Shown here piece by piece: positions 12,301 through 34,942 of a DNA stretch of 64,000 nt (positions are counted from its first letter, which is position 1; every line of letters starts with the position of its first letter). Origin of the DNA: Trebouxia sp. TZW2008 (taxonomy: Eukaryota > Chlorophyta > Trebouxiophyceae > Trebouxiales > Trebouxiaceae); NCBI GenBank assembly GCA_002118135.1, contig BDIU01000124.1, positions 62,001 through 126,000 of the forward strand. Direction: 5' to 3'. Both the position numbers and the translations under genes were made by a program. The notes under the pieces are model-generated. The model was not told the DNA's origin. It searched no databases and saw nothing but the letters and a program-made list of their open reading frames with translations.

Positions 12301-13376
12301 GTGTTCCATTTGCTCTGTTTTTACAATGCTGATGCAAATGAGCTGTGAAATCCAATCTTTTGCTTGTTTGTTCGTGACTGAAGCAAGTGGTGATAGCACA
12401 ACCTGGTATTTACTCAGCCACTCAGCATGCATGACAGAAAAATAGCCGCTCAGTCGGAATTTAGATTAAGCAAATGTATTGATGCCTTGATAACACCCAA
12501 GTTGCTAACTGTGCTCATTTCTGCAACCCTTACTGCCTACCTTTGACATGGACCCAAGCGTAGATGGCTAGAATATGAGCTAGGACTGCCTCAAACGCTA
12601 GAGCCCATCAAACAATCTGTTCAATGGGTCCTAATCCTCAAGGCCGTTTCAAGCTCATACTGGCATATGTGCATGCTACCTTGTAATGCTGTGTAAGGCT
12701 CAATGGTCAGTCAGGGCATGAGTCTTGCTGTGACACAGCTAACACCTAAGCTGACGCAAGTGCCGCATGACTTTGCACACATGAAATTTAAAGTGTCCAC
12801 AGCAGCTGTGCATGCTGCTGATTAGTTTTTTTACTTGTGATTTGCAGGTTGACTCCTACCTACCCATTGTCGCCCAGCATAAGGATGATGACTTCACTGA
12901 GCAGCAAAAGCAGTGGCAGCAGATGCGACGAGGCAGATATGTTGAGTTCAATCTGGTGAGCGCCACCAAATTGTTTGCTGCATGTGCACCGCTTCTTGCG
13001 TTTCAAGGCCAAGCAGAAGCATGATCTGCACTTGTTTTGTGGCTGACACCCAACAAGCCGTCTTGAGTTGAAATGCAGTGTAGTCACCCTTGTTTCCCTT
13101 GAGGCTCAGGGCCTTGTAGCTCAACATCATTGGTGTAATTCTAGAGTGTTGAGCCAGAATGATGAAGGGTACATTTCAGAGTCAACAAAAACCCGTCTCT
13201 TGCCGCAGGTATACGACAGAGGCACTACTTTTGGCCTCAAGACTGGTGGAAGAATAGAGTCCATTCTGATGTCATTACCTCTGACGTCACGATGGGAATA
13301 CAATGTCAACCCCAAGGCCGGCTCTCCAGAAGCTGACCTGTTGGACGCTTGCCTGCACCCGCGAGACTGGGCATGA
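9393..13376 (+). CDS. CPX1/hemF: Coproporphyrinogen III oxidase, oxygen-dependent (plastid)
   Basis: Seven exons fit in phase: 9393-9650, 9724-9939, 10481-10689, 11307-11427, 11913-12095, 12848-12955 and 13209-13376, giving about 420 residues. The enzyme oxidatively decarboxylates coproporphyrinogen III to protoporphyrinogen IX, feeding both haem and chlorophyll. Family motifs visible in order are [134 protein letters not shown] and a C-terminal PRDWA. The first exon (Gln/Arg/Ser-rich) looks like a plastid transit peptide. Its ATG at 9393 is the first in frame. Introns carry four decayed copies of exon edges, at 10321, 11181, 11721 and 12150; none is needed for the protein. Confidence 0.95.
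10321..10400 (+). repeat. Ghost copy of CPOX exon 3 acceptor side
   Basis: This 80-bp segment aligns without gaps to 10461-10540, 140 bp downstream. The match covers the intron end, the CATGCAG acceptor and the exon start ([17 protein letters not shown] in the intact copy). The ghost has a TAG in the reading frame just after the acceptor, so it cannot serve as a coding exon. Confidence 0.8.
11181..11262 (+). repeat. Ghost copy of CPOX exon 4 acceptor side
   Basis: The segment repeats the intron end and exon start found at about 11295-11376 (TTGCCT-AAG, then TTTT-GACAGAGG-TGGAAC). The acceptor region has drifted (AAGATG instead of AAGGTA), and the GGGTD active-site part is lost. Offset is about 114 bp. 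Confidence 0.75.
11721..11771 (+). repeat. Ghost copy of CPOX exon 5 acceptor side
   Basis: After a TTCAG acceptor the ghost reads [15 protein letters not shown], against [17 protein letters not shown] in the intact exon at 11913. It then runs into a TGA. The copy is still 12 of 15 residues recognisable or better, and lies 186 bp upstream of the functional acceptor. Confidence 0.85.
12150..12206 (+). repeat. Ghost copy of CPOX exon 5 donor side
   Basis: This repeats the exon-5 end at about 12046-12102, including [11 protein letters not shown] coding sequence and a GTGAGT donor where the functional one is GTAAGT. Unlike the acceptor-side ghosts of this gene, it lies downstream of the intact exon. 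Confidence 0.85.
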
Positions 13377-14769
13377 TTTGCATACTCTTCAAATGATAGA
13401 CCCTGTCATTGTCTGAATATGCTTTTCTGAATCAATTATGAGTGAGCGAGAAGAGCAGCAGTGTCAAGAAAGTTTGTTACTCAAGATCAAGATGTCTAAA
13501 TTTGACCATTTGCAAGTGTCCCTGCAAGCTTGACGATTCTTGAACATTCAAGTTTACGACGGGACAAGTCTACAGTACCCCCAGAAAGTTTTGCACCGCA
13601 CGTGTGCCCTGCTCAGCATGATAGTAATCAGGCTCAGACTCAATCATCACTTGAGCACAACTCAGCTCCCCAGTGACTAATCATACACTGCATTTTGAAT
13701 CCAAGGCAGGCTTTGCATTCGAACCCTGGCGCGTTTTGCGGATTGTACTTGAGAGTAGGAATGGACTACTGCGCAGCAGCAGCTAAGCTAAGTCAAAGTC
13801 AAGGGGCAAGGGGTGGGCCAAACGCTGGCAATTTATTTTGACAGGTGGGGCAATAGCTTGTAGAAGCCAGTGCAAGTGGTCTGACAGGAAACGGAGGTGT
13901 GCTGCCTGCACAAGCGCTACCTGTAGCACTGGAGAGCCTGTGCAGGCAGCAGGCTTTCGCCCCTTTTTGTGCAAACTGTTGCTGTTGCTTGCCTATTGCT
14001 TTGCTGCAGAAACTGGATACTAAGTTTACAAGCTGGCCTGTTTGCCCAAAAGGGTTGACCGTTTGGAAGTTTCGCTGTGTACCTTTCTAGTGTGCCAGAC
14101 AGCCATGAAGTGGGGCTTGAACTTTCCTGGGTGGTTACTGCCTTTTCCACTACCTTTCCACTGGAGGTAGAAAGGTAGTGGAAAACCTACTGACACAGCA
14201 CATACCCGTGTCTAGCCGCACCGCCGCGCAGATCGAACGATGAGCCGTAGGCACATGTCGGAAGTAGCAGGCATGACCTAGTGGTGCAAGACTTCCTGGG
14301 GTTACTGTATGTGGGTATGTTGCATCTCTGCCTTTTGTGCGCTAATTCCGATTCGAATTCTGTGGTTTGAGGAAATTTGTATGCGCAATTTGTAGAGGTA
14401 GGGTTTGAGGCAGAACTCCTTCCTCAGCGCAAGCTTCCAACCAATGCATCGCTCTGCCTACAGCTGCCAGAGGGTTTGCAGGATGCTATTCATGCCGCAA
14501 CTGATCATTTGAGCAACGCAGCAACTGCCCCTCAAGCAACACAACCTTGCGTTGGCCCTTGTGGCCGGATTGTCGGAGTGATCTCGTGAATCTCAGACGT
14601 CAACATGGTTCTCTGGAGCAGCGCATCGACCTACCGACGGGAACAGTGAGACATCAAAGGTGTGTGCTGAAAGCTGCTGCCGTGTTGAGGCCATTTGTGG
14701 TCACCGCTGCAAATGCAGCCTCAAGCTTCACTCTCTGACAACCTGCAGGGGCTTCTTAGGCCACAGCAG
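13377..14769. other. Intergenic region between CPOX and RAE1
   Basis: No convincing coding sequence. Short frames at 13838-14090 and 14377-14589 show no family features. The region must hold the CPOX 3' end and the RAE1 promoter; I see no clear AATAAA. Its one distinct element is the perfect inverted repeat at 14143-14185. Confidence 0.6.
14143..14185. repeat. Perfect 16-bp inverted repeat, 11-nt loop
   Basis: The left arm TTTTCCACTACCTTTC (14143-14158) is exactly complementary to 14170-14185, separated by 11 nt. It lies about 600 bp upstream of the RAE1 start. It could be the trace of a small foldback element or a hairpin in a transcript. Confidence 0.8.
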
Positions 14770-15831
14770 ATGGCAGCTTTTGGGAGTACTTCATTCACAA
14801 GCGGGGCCTCCACGTCAACTCTTGGCAACTACAACCCCAACAAAGACGCTGAGTTGGTGTCACCTCCAACAGATGGCATCAGCAGTCTACACTTCAGCCC
14901 TACATCGAATTTCCTGACTGTCACGTCCTGGGACAATCACGTCAGATGCTACGAGGTCCAGTCAAACGGCCAGTCTCAGCCAAAAGCTGCCTTCTCTCAT
15001 CCAGACCCAGTCCTGTGCAGTGCTTGGAGCAGTGATGGGTCCAAGATTTTCTCAGCAGGCTGCGACAAGGAAGCAAAGATCTGGGATTTGTCCAGCAATA
15101 CACAGCAGACCATAGCCAAGCATGATGCACCTATCAGGCATATGCACTATTTCAACAACATGTTGGTAACAGGCTCCTGGGACAAAACTCTCAGGTACTG
15201 GGATCTCCGCCAGCCCAATCCCCTACACACCCAGCAGCTACCAGACAAGATTTATGGCATGGATGTGCGGCATCCTCTGCTAGTTGTGGGCCTTGCCAAC
15301 AGACGCATCCAAATTTTTCATCTCAACACTCCTCAGACTGTAGTCAAGGAGCTTGAATCCCCACTCAAGTTCCAGACCAGATGCATCACATGCTTCCCTG
15401 ACTCGACTGGATACCTTGTTGGTTCAATTGAGGGACGTGTGGCAGTCCATCATGTTGATGACAGTCAGCAGAGCAAGAACTTCACCTTCAAATGCCACCG
15501 TGATCAGAGTGGTGATGGCATCTGGGCAGTGAATTCTATTGAGTTTCACCCTGTCCATGGTACTTTTGTCACAGCTGGCTCAGATGGACAGTACAATTTC
15601 TGGGATAAAGACAGCAAGCAGAGGCTGAAGGCAATGCAGAGAAGCACACTTCCAATCCCCTGCGCAGCATTCAACAAAGAAGGCACTATCTATGCCTATG
15701 CTGCTTGCTATGACTGGAGTGAAGGCCATGCCAAGCACAACCCTCAAACTGCCAAAAATTTTGTCTTGCTACATCAGCCTCAAGACTCTGAGGTCAAGAG
15801 CAGAAGCAGGCAACAAAGTGGCAGGCGGTGA
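14770..15831 (+). CDS. RAE1: mRNA export factor RAE1/GLE2, WD40 protein
   Basis: A single uninterrupted frame of 353 codons, the normal length for RAE1. After a short Ser/Thr-rich start and NYNPNKDAELVSPPTDGISS, seven WD40 blades follow: FLTVTSWDNHVRCYEV, LCSAWSSDGSKIFSAGCDKE, MLVTGSWDKTLRYWDLRQP, then VGLANRRIQIFHL, YLVGSIEGRVAVHHV, FHPVHGTFVTAGSDGQYNFW and YAYAACYDWSEGH near the C-terminus. RAE1 binds the GLEBS motif of NUP98 at the nuclear pore for mRNA export, and in animals it also acts in spindle assembly. I chose the ATG at 14770 (MAAFGS) because family members start at this point. An in-frame ATG at 14713 would add 19 residues. The lack of introns is unusual beside its heavily split neighbours. 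It converges on TBCD. Confidence 0.95.
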   Translation: MAAFGSTSFTSGASTSTLGNYNPNKDAELVSPPTDGISSLHFSPTSNFLTVTSWDNHVRCYEVQSNGQSQPKAAFSHPDPVLCSAWSSDGSKIFSAGCDKEAKIWDLSSNTQQTIAKHDAPIRHMHYFNNMLVTGSWDKTLRYWDLRQPNPLHTQQLPDKIYGMDVRHPLLVVGLANRRIQIFHLNTPQTVVKELESPLKFQTRCITCFPDSTGYLVGSIEGRVAVHHVDDSQQSKNFTFKCHRDQSGDGIWAVNSIEFHPVHGTFVTAGSDGQYNFWDKDSKQRLKAMQRSTLPIPCAAFNKEGTIYAYAACYDWSEGHAKHNPQTAKNFVLLHQPQDSEVKSRSRQQSGRR

Positions 15832-16255
15832 CCGCCATGTTGCTTCCTGTTACTGCTGTGAATGCCATTGAGACAAGTACACGTTCATGACCAAGATGAA
15901 GATGCTGCTTTGAATGCTTAGACAACCTGCATCAATGCTTTGCCTACATCTATTGCTTGCACTGCCAACTTCACATCCTCAGCTACACACCAGCTTGGAG
16001 ACTCGCATAACTTGCTATCTGACATCACGACTAATGCGTTTGATCTGGAACATGTTTTCGTCAATGTAGACGTGACATGACTGCACCACAAGTAAATGCG
16101 TACAACTCAAGCTGATTATTCCCGACAGCAGGCAAGGAAGTCCTGCGCAAAAATAGGCTGCTGCATGACATCCTTCAGGAGATCAGCATGCCAACGCAGA
16201 GCCCTTGCATTGCAGTGAATCAGGTGGTAGATTAAGGTTGATGATGTTTTTACAG
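15832..16255. other. Convergent 3' region of RAE1 and TBCD
   Basis: This 424-bp gap holds the two 3' UTRs. I see no coding sequence and no clear AATAAA; the polyadenylation sites are not identifiable here by eye. Confidence 0.6.
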
Positions 16256-27551
<11,296 letters not shown>

Positions 27552-28267
27552 ACGGCTGTAAAGCAATGGATGTCTGGCGTTCAACGACTTGTATTGCCTA
27601 CATACAGCCTCTGACTCAGATCACGCTGGGCGAGAGTATAAGTTGCGAGGCTCGGGTCGGCAGAAAGATCAGTAAAACCAAGCAGTTAGAAGCAGATGGA
27701 TAGGGACGGTCGCTGCTTCTGCAGCAGGTCGTGTTGTGAAGACGAGACGCGTGTCCCAAAAAAATGCTAGACTGGATGCAAATACCAGAGCAAGTACATG
27801 GCGACAAGGTCCAAGCAAACACGGAGACTCACGCATTGCGAATGTAAAGCGTTTCCCCCAACGCTGAGCGTGGGGGCTCCTGATCAAGCAATCGCATCCG
27901 CGACCTATCGAAACCATCAGGAGTTTGACCGCGGTTCGCTCGCATCGGCCACTTCACCTGCAATCTCGTTGAAGCAGAGTTTGAGGTAATTGCGCAATTG
28001 CCTAGCGCGGCCGCCACAAAGCATGCTCAACCAGAGTGGTATGCGCACGCGACTCGTTTTGTTCACGAACTCAAATCGTTGACGAACGTTGGGCCAGCGC
28101 ATAAGAGAGCGCTTGACTGTTCACCGGCGTGCCATCGGGCGATCTGAGGAAGTAGCCTGCTGCCAAATCAGCTGCGATTCGGATGGCGCATCATAGCACC
28201 TTGCATCAGCAACCTTTCCCAGCGTTGCATTCTGACTCAAAGCTACGGGGCATCAGCTCTGGCAAGC
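27552..28267. promoter_or_regulatory. Divergent promoter region of TBCD and the DUF4336 gene
   Basis: This 716-bp region separates the start codons of two oppositely oriented genes, so both promoters should lie here. No TATA box or repeated motif stands out. It contains no convincing gene. Confidence 0.5.
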
Positions 28268-31200
28268 ATGCATTCGGACGCAGGTGCTAAGTACTTCACG
28301 CCAGCTGCTGCTGTCGGCGCTACCATATCATCGGTCGCGAGGATGAAGACAGTGAATCTGGCTGGTGCTTGCAGGGCGTCACAGCTTGCAAGGACAGCTG
28401 CGATGGCAACCAAGCGCAATCAGACAATCAGATTGCCAAAGCAAAGCTCAACAGGCAAAAGCAAAAGGCAAGTGGAACCTGAGGAGGTGCCACTCTGGGA
28501 TCGCTTTCATGTCAGCGTCACAGGCTTTCCCTTTCCGTTGGGACCCTTCTTTCAGAGAAGGACAGTACGCAAAGAGGTAATGCTCTGAGATGGCATTCTG
28601 TGTGTCAAATCCCTGATGTCTTGTGAATTTTGCCTGTGCAGCCTACAGCAAGTGCAGCAACAGTACCATAACTCGCACATTTGCACCAATGCCCTATGTG
28701 TTCAACAAGTTTAGAATGCATGTCGCATTCTGTCTCAATCTTGAGCAAGTAATGCTCAGCATGCGCATAGCTAGGCAAAGGGCAATTTTGCGCCACGATT
28801 GCTGACTCAAGCATATCTGGATTGGACTGTAGTCGAGCTTTTGTCCTGCTATGCCATGCTTGGGAGTGATGCAAGCAAGCAAGGAATGTTGGGGACAGTC
28901 AATTGCTCCTGTACCCAGCTGGGGCCCTTGAGCATGCCCAGCCTGCATTATCAATAAATGAACATAATGAGACTTGGTGTAGGTGGACAAAGGGCGGCTG
29001 TGGCTGTTTGAGCAGGAGCAGTCTCTAGGCGGTAGCAATGTCACCACAGTAGTCAGGATGACGGTGCTGAAGCTGAAGAGTGGCGGGCTGTGGGTTCATG
29101 CTCCTGTGGCACCCACCAGGCGAGTGAGTGCTGCGCCAGTCAACATCTGTCCATACTTGTGTACATCATCACTGTCTATCTGTGCCTGTGTGCTTCGTCG
29201 CCAGCAACCTTTCCTTCTTCAGCCCACCAGACAAGTGAGTGCTGCGCCAGTCAACATCTTTCTGTGCTTACGTGCATCCAGCTTCTACATCTTCTACCTC
29301 CTTGGTTTTTTCTTCTCTTTCTCCCTCTTCAATTTCTTCTTCTTTGCAACAAAGGCAGCCTTGTAGCTTATTAAAAGCAAGCCTGTTCTTTTGGTGACAA
29401 TCCCACCCTTTGCTCATTCATGTTGCCCATGGCAGGCAAGTTCCATGGCATTAGCTGCATGATGTTTGGGTGATTGACTGTCTTGTTGTGAATGACATGC
29501 TGCCTCAGCTGTCCCGAATCCCTCCTCTGGTTAAGTGTGACCGCACTTGACCACAGGAAAATCTCAGATCAGCTCAATCAGCAGACAATCAGTGAGTCAA
29601 AGTTCATGCACTGTAAAATGCTGAGATGCCTGCTCAGGACTTGAGCGCCTCCCAATTGAACCATGGCAGACATCAAAGCTGTCAGATTGTTTTGTCATGT
29701 AGCGACCCTTGATTGCACTCTGACTCACTTGGTTGTTTGACTTGGACTGTGATGCATGCTCAATTGAGATGAGCTCCGAAAGATGTGTGCAAATGTTGCA
29801 CAATGCCAAAAGTCATGCAAAGAAAAGCGCTGAGCAGTGGACTGCGTGCGGCCGCTCAGTGAAGATCCACTTTGCTTGCTGTTCTCCTGGCATGCAGTGC
29901 AAGACCAAGCTATAGTTTGCCTTGCAGAATCAGCATTGATTAAGCGTGACCTGATGGTATGTGCAAAGCCTGCTTGACAGTGCGCTTTGAGCATGCTGTG
30001 TGATTACAAGTCAAGGCAGGCTCAACGGTGCTTATACATGCAGCAGGCTATCAACCACAATGCACTGTGAGCACAGTCATCTTGCTATGCTCGCATAGGG
30101 ACCATGTGACACACATTCACACTGAGTCATTGCGGAGAAACAGCCAAAAACATCATGCACAGTGAAGTGATGGTCCTTGTTTAGATGCTTTTTGACAAGG
30201 TCTGGAAGTGTCGTCAGTGGATGCAGGGAATGTGTGAGATTAGTCAAAGAGCTGGAGTTGCCCATTGAGCACATTGTGCTGCCAACATTTGCGTATGAGC
30301 ACAAGATCTTCCTAGCGCCATTCTCTAGGGCATTTCCCCTGGCCAAAGTTTGGATTGCACCAAGGTAGGCTATATACTCCTGGCAAATTGCCTACATCAC
30401 ATCATCTGAGCATTCCCTCTGGCCAAGCATTGGAATAACCAAAGTGGCTTCTTAATCATGCCAGTTTGCCTACGTCACAATGAAAGAAACTTCCATGCAC
30501 CCAAGTGGCCGTGTGTTGCCATACTTAGCACTCAAGACCATAACACCTGTGAAAGTGTACACCAAAGGCATCTGTCTCACAAGAAGCGCTGCCACTATAC
30601 AATTGTCATCCTAGCAAGCTGCAGTCAACATGTAATTCAGCACCTTTACAACCACACTTCTGTGTAGTATTTGGATTGGCTTGCCACTGCAACTCTTGTG
30701 TGTTCTGCCAGCATCCGTCTCACAGGTTCTTCTTGCTGTTGCTATGCACTTTTTTTACCAGGGCCTCAACCTATGTTGCTGCTGGTGCAGCCATTGTGCA
30801 CATTTTTGTGCAAGATCATCAGCGCCCAAGATTCAAAGTTCCTCTGTAAGTGCTACACAGTCATGTCCATAAGCCGTGAATGTTTGATGAAAATAAATGG
30901 TAGCAGCAATGAAGACGATTTTGGTTCTGCAGGCAGTGGAGTTGGCCAGTGCAGCTGCCAGTACAGTTCTTTGGCATCTTTCCAACAGGTGGTGTCATCA
31001 CCGAAGAGAACCAGACGCTGCCTTGGAGTGATGAGCTGGAACACAAGATCTTTGTATCAGACATAGGTCAGTGTCCTGCTGCACAGGCATGTTGTCATCA
31101 GTCCCTGGCTGAATATCTCATGACAATCATGTGCCAACGTGAGACATGTCCGCGCCACTTGTGTGTGGGACCTGCAACATAGCATCTGCTTGTCAAGGCA

Positions 31201-34007
31201 AGCAGAAATGTTGCTGTGTCATCACAGAACGAAGTTTGCTTTTATGTTGGCGAGTAAAGATCACTGCTGTAGTGTATGCGGAAGTTTTGCCCCAAATCGA
31301 GTACTCAATGGGCCATGTCTTTGCTTCTTACCCCAAACTATCTGCAGGGCAAAATTTTGTCGAGGTCACCGCCGTCTATCACCTTGAGCATTGAAAGTTT
31401 GCACAACATGAAGCCAGTACTATCCTCTGGGCGCATGCAGTCAATGCAAGTTTTGTTTGCTGCCAGGTGTTCATGAAAAGAAGGAAGCGGTGATGTACCA
31501 TATTATCACATCTGACAAATGTCCTCAATTGGGCTCACTGATGTCAACTCTGGCTGCCAGGCTGTACACTCGCTGATGCAAGTTTAGAGCTTTGTCACAT
31601 TTGACTTTTTGATATCTGGTGCGCAAACAAATTTGAAGTGCAACTCTTTGCGCTGACAGATATGTTGTCGTATGCAGGTGGTGCGTCTGCTGGTGTGGGT
31701 CCCTATGTTGAGGTCGTGTTTCTGCACAAGCAGTCCAAGACCCTCATAGTCACAGATGCGGTGATCTGCGTTCCTCCCTCGCCGCCTCAAGTAGTCAGGA
31801 CAGCGAACCTTCTTGAAGCTGGCGCACCCTTGCCAGGTGACAACTGGCAACTTCAAATGTCTGCATGCTAGCTTGACATTCCACAGCAATCAATGTGAAT
31901 GGCGGCAGAAATCAACACATTGTTGGTATCAAGATTATATACCAGGCACACCTGTTCCATATCAGGCACACCTGTTCTACGTGAAGGGATTCGTGACATT
32001 GCCTGGCTCTGTTGTGGAGCTGTAAAGAGACTGGCGCTTGTCAGCCACAACCTTTACCAGCTGAAATGCACAGCAGCATACTTTGCAGCACTGTGGCTGC
32101 ACCAGTTCCAGCAGACTGACTTCTGCAGCAATTGCCCGACTGAGGGTCTCATTGATGCAACATGCTTCTATACTGCATTGTAATCATCCCTGTCCCTTGG
32201 GGTAGAGAAAGCTGCGCTTGTGCGTTGGGAGCTGGGTCAGAAACAAAACATGCATGCGCCATGTCGCATGGCTGACGCACAGCCTAAACATCATGCCTTA
32301 CTGCAGGGCTGATACGCGGCCTGAGCAGTCTAGATGATGAGCGAGGGTTCCGTGACAAATTTCTTGACGGTAGCATGGAGCAGCCAGCACCCTCACAAGC
32401 AGAGCAAGTACAGCTGGGTAAGTAATGCTGCTGACTAATTGTGGTGTTTGCCGTGAAGTGGCAAGCCCAATCAATCTCTTGCTTTCTGTTACATTAATGC
32501 TTAAAGGCACATGCTTTCTTCTTATTGTGTTTGCCACACATTCTTTGCTTCCGGGCAAGGCAGATCAGGGACTCAATGGCCCAGCGGGTATGGAAGGTTG
32601 GAACTACCAGCTTCGTCAAGAGCAGGCATACAAGTGTTGATGATTTCAGCCATTTTCCTTTAGAACACAAAGTCCATGAATTTTGATTAGATTAGCTAAA
32701 ATTGCACAATATGAGCAAACCCTTGCGCATGGAAAGCTGCACAGGAACCACACAATTTTTGGTGTATGCTTCTGCAATCTGTCTGCGTTGAATTGTATGC
32801 TTGTGTCCCACTCAAAAAAGCTCAATTATTGTGTTGGCAGGTTGGAAGAGGATGGCGCTGCAGATTCTATACTTTGTTCCCGGCAACCTACTGAACCCAG
32901 ACTCTAGCTTCCAAGCCCTGTTAGGGCGGCTGGTCGTATCTCCTGTGCTGCAAACCTTGGTCTACAGCAAAAATCCTCAAGGCGCCCGCGACTGGGTAGA
33001 TAGTGTGGTGAACAGCTGGAGCTTCAAGAGAGTCATCCCTGCTCACTTTGAAGCCCCTGTTGCGGCTGGTCCAAAAGACTTCAGGCAAGCACCTGCTGCC
33101 AATTTGTTACAAGTTGGTTTTGCCTGCTGCTCACATTGAAGCCCCTGTGGCGGCGGGCCCCCAAAGACTTCAGACAAGCAGCTGTTGCCGTTTTGCTTCA
33201 AGTCTTTTTGGCCTGCTGCTCAATGTTACGCCCCTGTTTCAGCTGGCCGCCAAAACTTCCAGGTAAACAGCTGCTGCTGTTTTTGATTCTTTCTCTACCT
33301 GCTGCCAACGCTGTGACCTGTTGTCAGGGTTCAGCTGCTGTCACTATGTAGTCTTGCTTTGCCTGCTGCTGCCAGTGTAAGTTCAACAATCAGCATGAGT
33401 ACTATGCTTGTAGACAAGAATAAATACAATGGCAAAGCAGCAGCTGTCACCACAAGGCTGCTGAGTCGATGTTGACATAGCTGAAAGCAGCCTATGCTAT
33501 TTCTGTGGCTGTAGCTCTGTGAGTATCAGCATAGGCAAATGTTACTGTATCCAAGTTCTGCAATCTTCTGTTTCAAAAGTTCTGTGGCTTGCTGGCTAGC
33601 ATCATACAGATTCACAGTGATTCGTATCAACGCTGTTCTTGACTGCCACAGAAAGTCTTCAGTTCAAGGCGATAGGAGCCAAATATATCAAGCATACCTG
33701 TTCGCACCTGGCTTACTTGATGACCTGTACACATTGCAATGCTAGAACTGCTTTCTTCTCTATTTCACGGTGAGATTGTAAAATGTGCTTCATGATGCAC
33801 TGCAGGCAAGCGTTCCAGTTTCTATGGGACATTCAGGACAACAACCCAACACAGGCTTCAGAACCAGAGCCGCAGCAAGGGCAAAACCTCTTGGCCCGTC
33901 TGTTCAACAAAAAACCTCAAGCGCCTTTTCGGCCGCCAGCCAGTGACATGAGAGCACTCAATGGCTTGGAAGACGTACTCACCAAAGCAGGGGTTTTCAG
34001 CAAGTAG
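28268..34007 (+). CDS. DUF4336 domain protein, probably plastid
   Basis: Eight exons fit in phase: 28268-28576, 28983-29119, 30227-30364, 30933-31066, 31678-31836, 32307-32417, 32841-33084 and 33806-34007, giving about 477 residues. The first exon is basic and Ala/Thr-rich, like a transit peptide. DUF4336 features follow: GRLWLFEQEQSLGGSNVTTV, VRMTVLKLKSGGLWVHAPVA, PTRECVRLVKELELPIEHIV, LPTFAYEHKIFLAPFSRAFP, KVWIAPRQWSWPVQLPV, GPYVEVVFLHKQSKTLIVTD, GWKRMALQILYFVPGNLL and DWVDSVVNSWSFKRVIPAHF. The family is shared by cyanobacteria and plastid-bearing eukaryotes; its biochemical role is not established. Introns 2 and 7 begin with GC (AG|GCGAGT and AG|GCAAGC), the only donors I find that keep the conserved frame. 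Donor-side ghosts follow exons 2, 3 and 7. Confidence 0.9.
29215..29272 (+). repeat. Ghost copy of DUF4336 exon 2 donor side
   Basis: The stretch CCCACCAG, GTGAGTGCTGCGCCAGTCAA at 29222-29262 repeats 29112-29152, which spans the exon 2 end and its GC donor. The ghost has ACAAGT where the functional donor is GCGAGT. Offset is about 110 bp. Confidence 0.8.
30405..30482 (+). repeat. Ghost copy of DUF4336 exon 3 donor side
   Basis: The exon end coding FPLAKVWIAP and about 40 bp of following intron (30325-30400) recur here with scattered changes (GGCCAAGCATTGGAATAACC). The tail matches too (TTTGCCTACGTCACA against ATTGCCTACATCACA). The donor GGTAGG has become GTGGCT. Confidence 0.75.
33041..33300 (+). 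repeat. Three tandem copies of DUF4336 exon 7 donor side
   Basis: Period is about 88 bp. Copy 1 is the functional exon end (HFEAPVAAGPKDFR, GC donor). Copy 2 at about 33130 has ACAAGC at the donor position. Copy 3 at about 33218 is the most diverged but has GTAAAC there. A stop in frame between copies 1 and 2 excludes read-through. Confidence 0.8.
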
Positions 34008-34942
34008 CAGAACACCAAGACCTCTTTTCAGGCATCTCAACCGTTTGCTGTCGGACTGAATGAACATTGTTGTAGGTCAGTTTGATTGTGAACCTGTGCC
34101 TACATTTCTTTTTCTTTAACTTTTCTTACAAGTCGAAATTCCAAGGGGTCACTGGTCACTCAAATGTATGATCTGTGGCCGAAGTGGCTTGCTGCAGCAT
34201 GCCTCTCTGTGAGAGACACAGAGAGAGAGATTTTGCATCCTTTGGCCAGCCAACAAGTCTGATCGGATGTATGTGGGTAATTCCCCAAAAATTTCCTCGA
34301 TTCAATGTCCATTTTGAATGCCCCTTTGAAGTAGAATAATACCATTATTGCTTGTGAAATGTACATTGCGTCGAATTAAAAACACGGCCCCAGACATTGT
34401 ACGAAACATGCACCACTAGCAGCCAATGCGGAAAACCTCCACAGTAAACACTAGCAATGAGAGACTAGCAGTCTACTTCAAGACATCTCCAGCTCTTTTG
34501 CTAAACTGGCCAAATGCAAAGTGCAGGCCTCAACAGGCTAAGCCAAGCAGCAATGATGAGGCGACAATGCGCCAATGGGAGGTGTCCAATCAACTACAAG
34601 GACAAAGCCACACTGCAACAGTCCTTCGGACAAACATGGCTGCATCACACTGATGTAAGCATTTCTGCATGCTGATGATGCAAACAATCTTGATGCCACA
34701 GTCGTGTGCCTGTTGACGATCTGAAAGGACCATTGCAAAGAGTTCGCGCGATGCGCTGATCTCGTACAGACGTCATTCGGGCTCGTGAATGCGAACACTG
34801 CCGCGATGCATTCCATAAACTTCCATTGAGCGAGCCGAGGACGAACTCGCAGGCTGTCGACGTCCCGATCTGCGAGCTGTGTCGTCTAGCATCGTCGCGT
34901 TGGAAACGCATGACAAGACAGCACGACTAATCGTGGGTTGTG
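34008..34942. other. Intergenic region between the DUF4336 gene and the BTB gene
   Basis: No supported gene. A short dinucleotide-rich stretch (AGAGAGAGAGA) lies near 34219-34231. The rest shows only short, featureless frames. Confidence 0.6.

Noticed and set aside
14377..14589. 70-residue frame upstream of RAE1
   Set aside because: It has no recognisable domain, no clear splice link to RAE1 and an ordinary composition.
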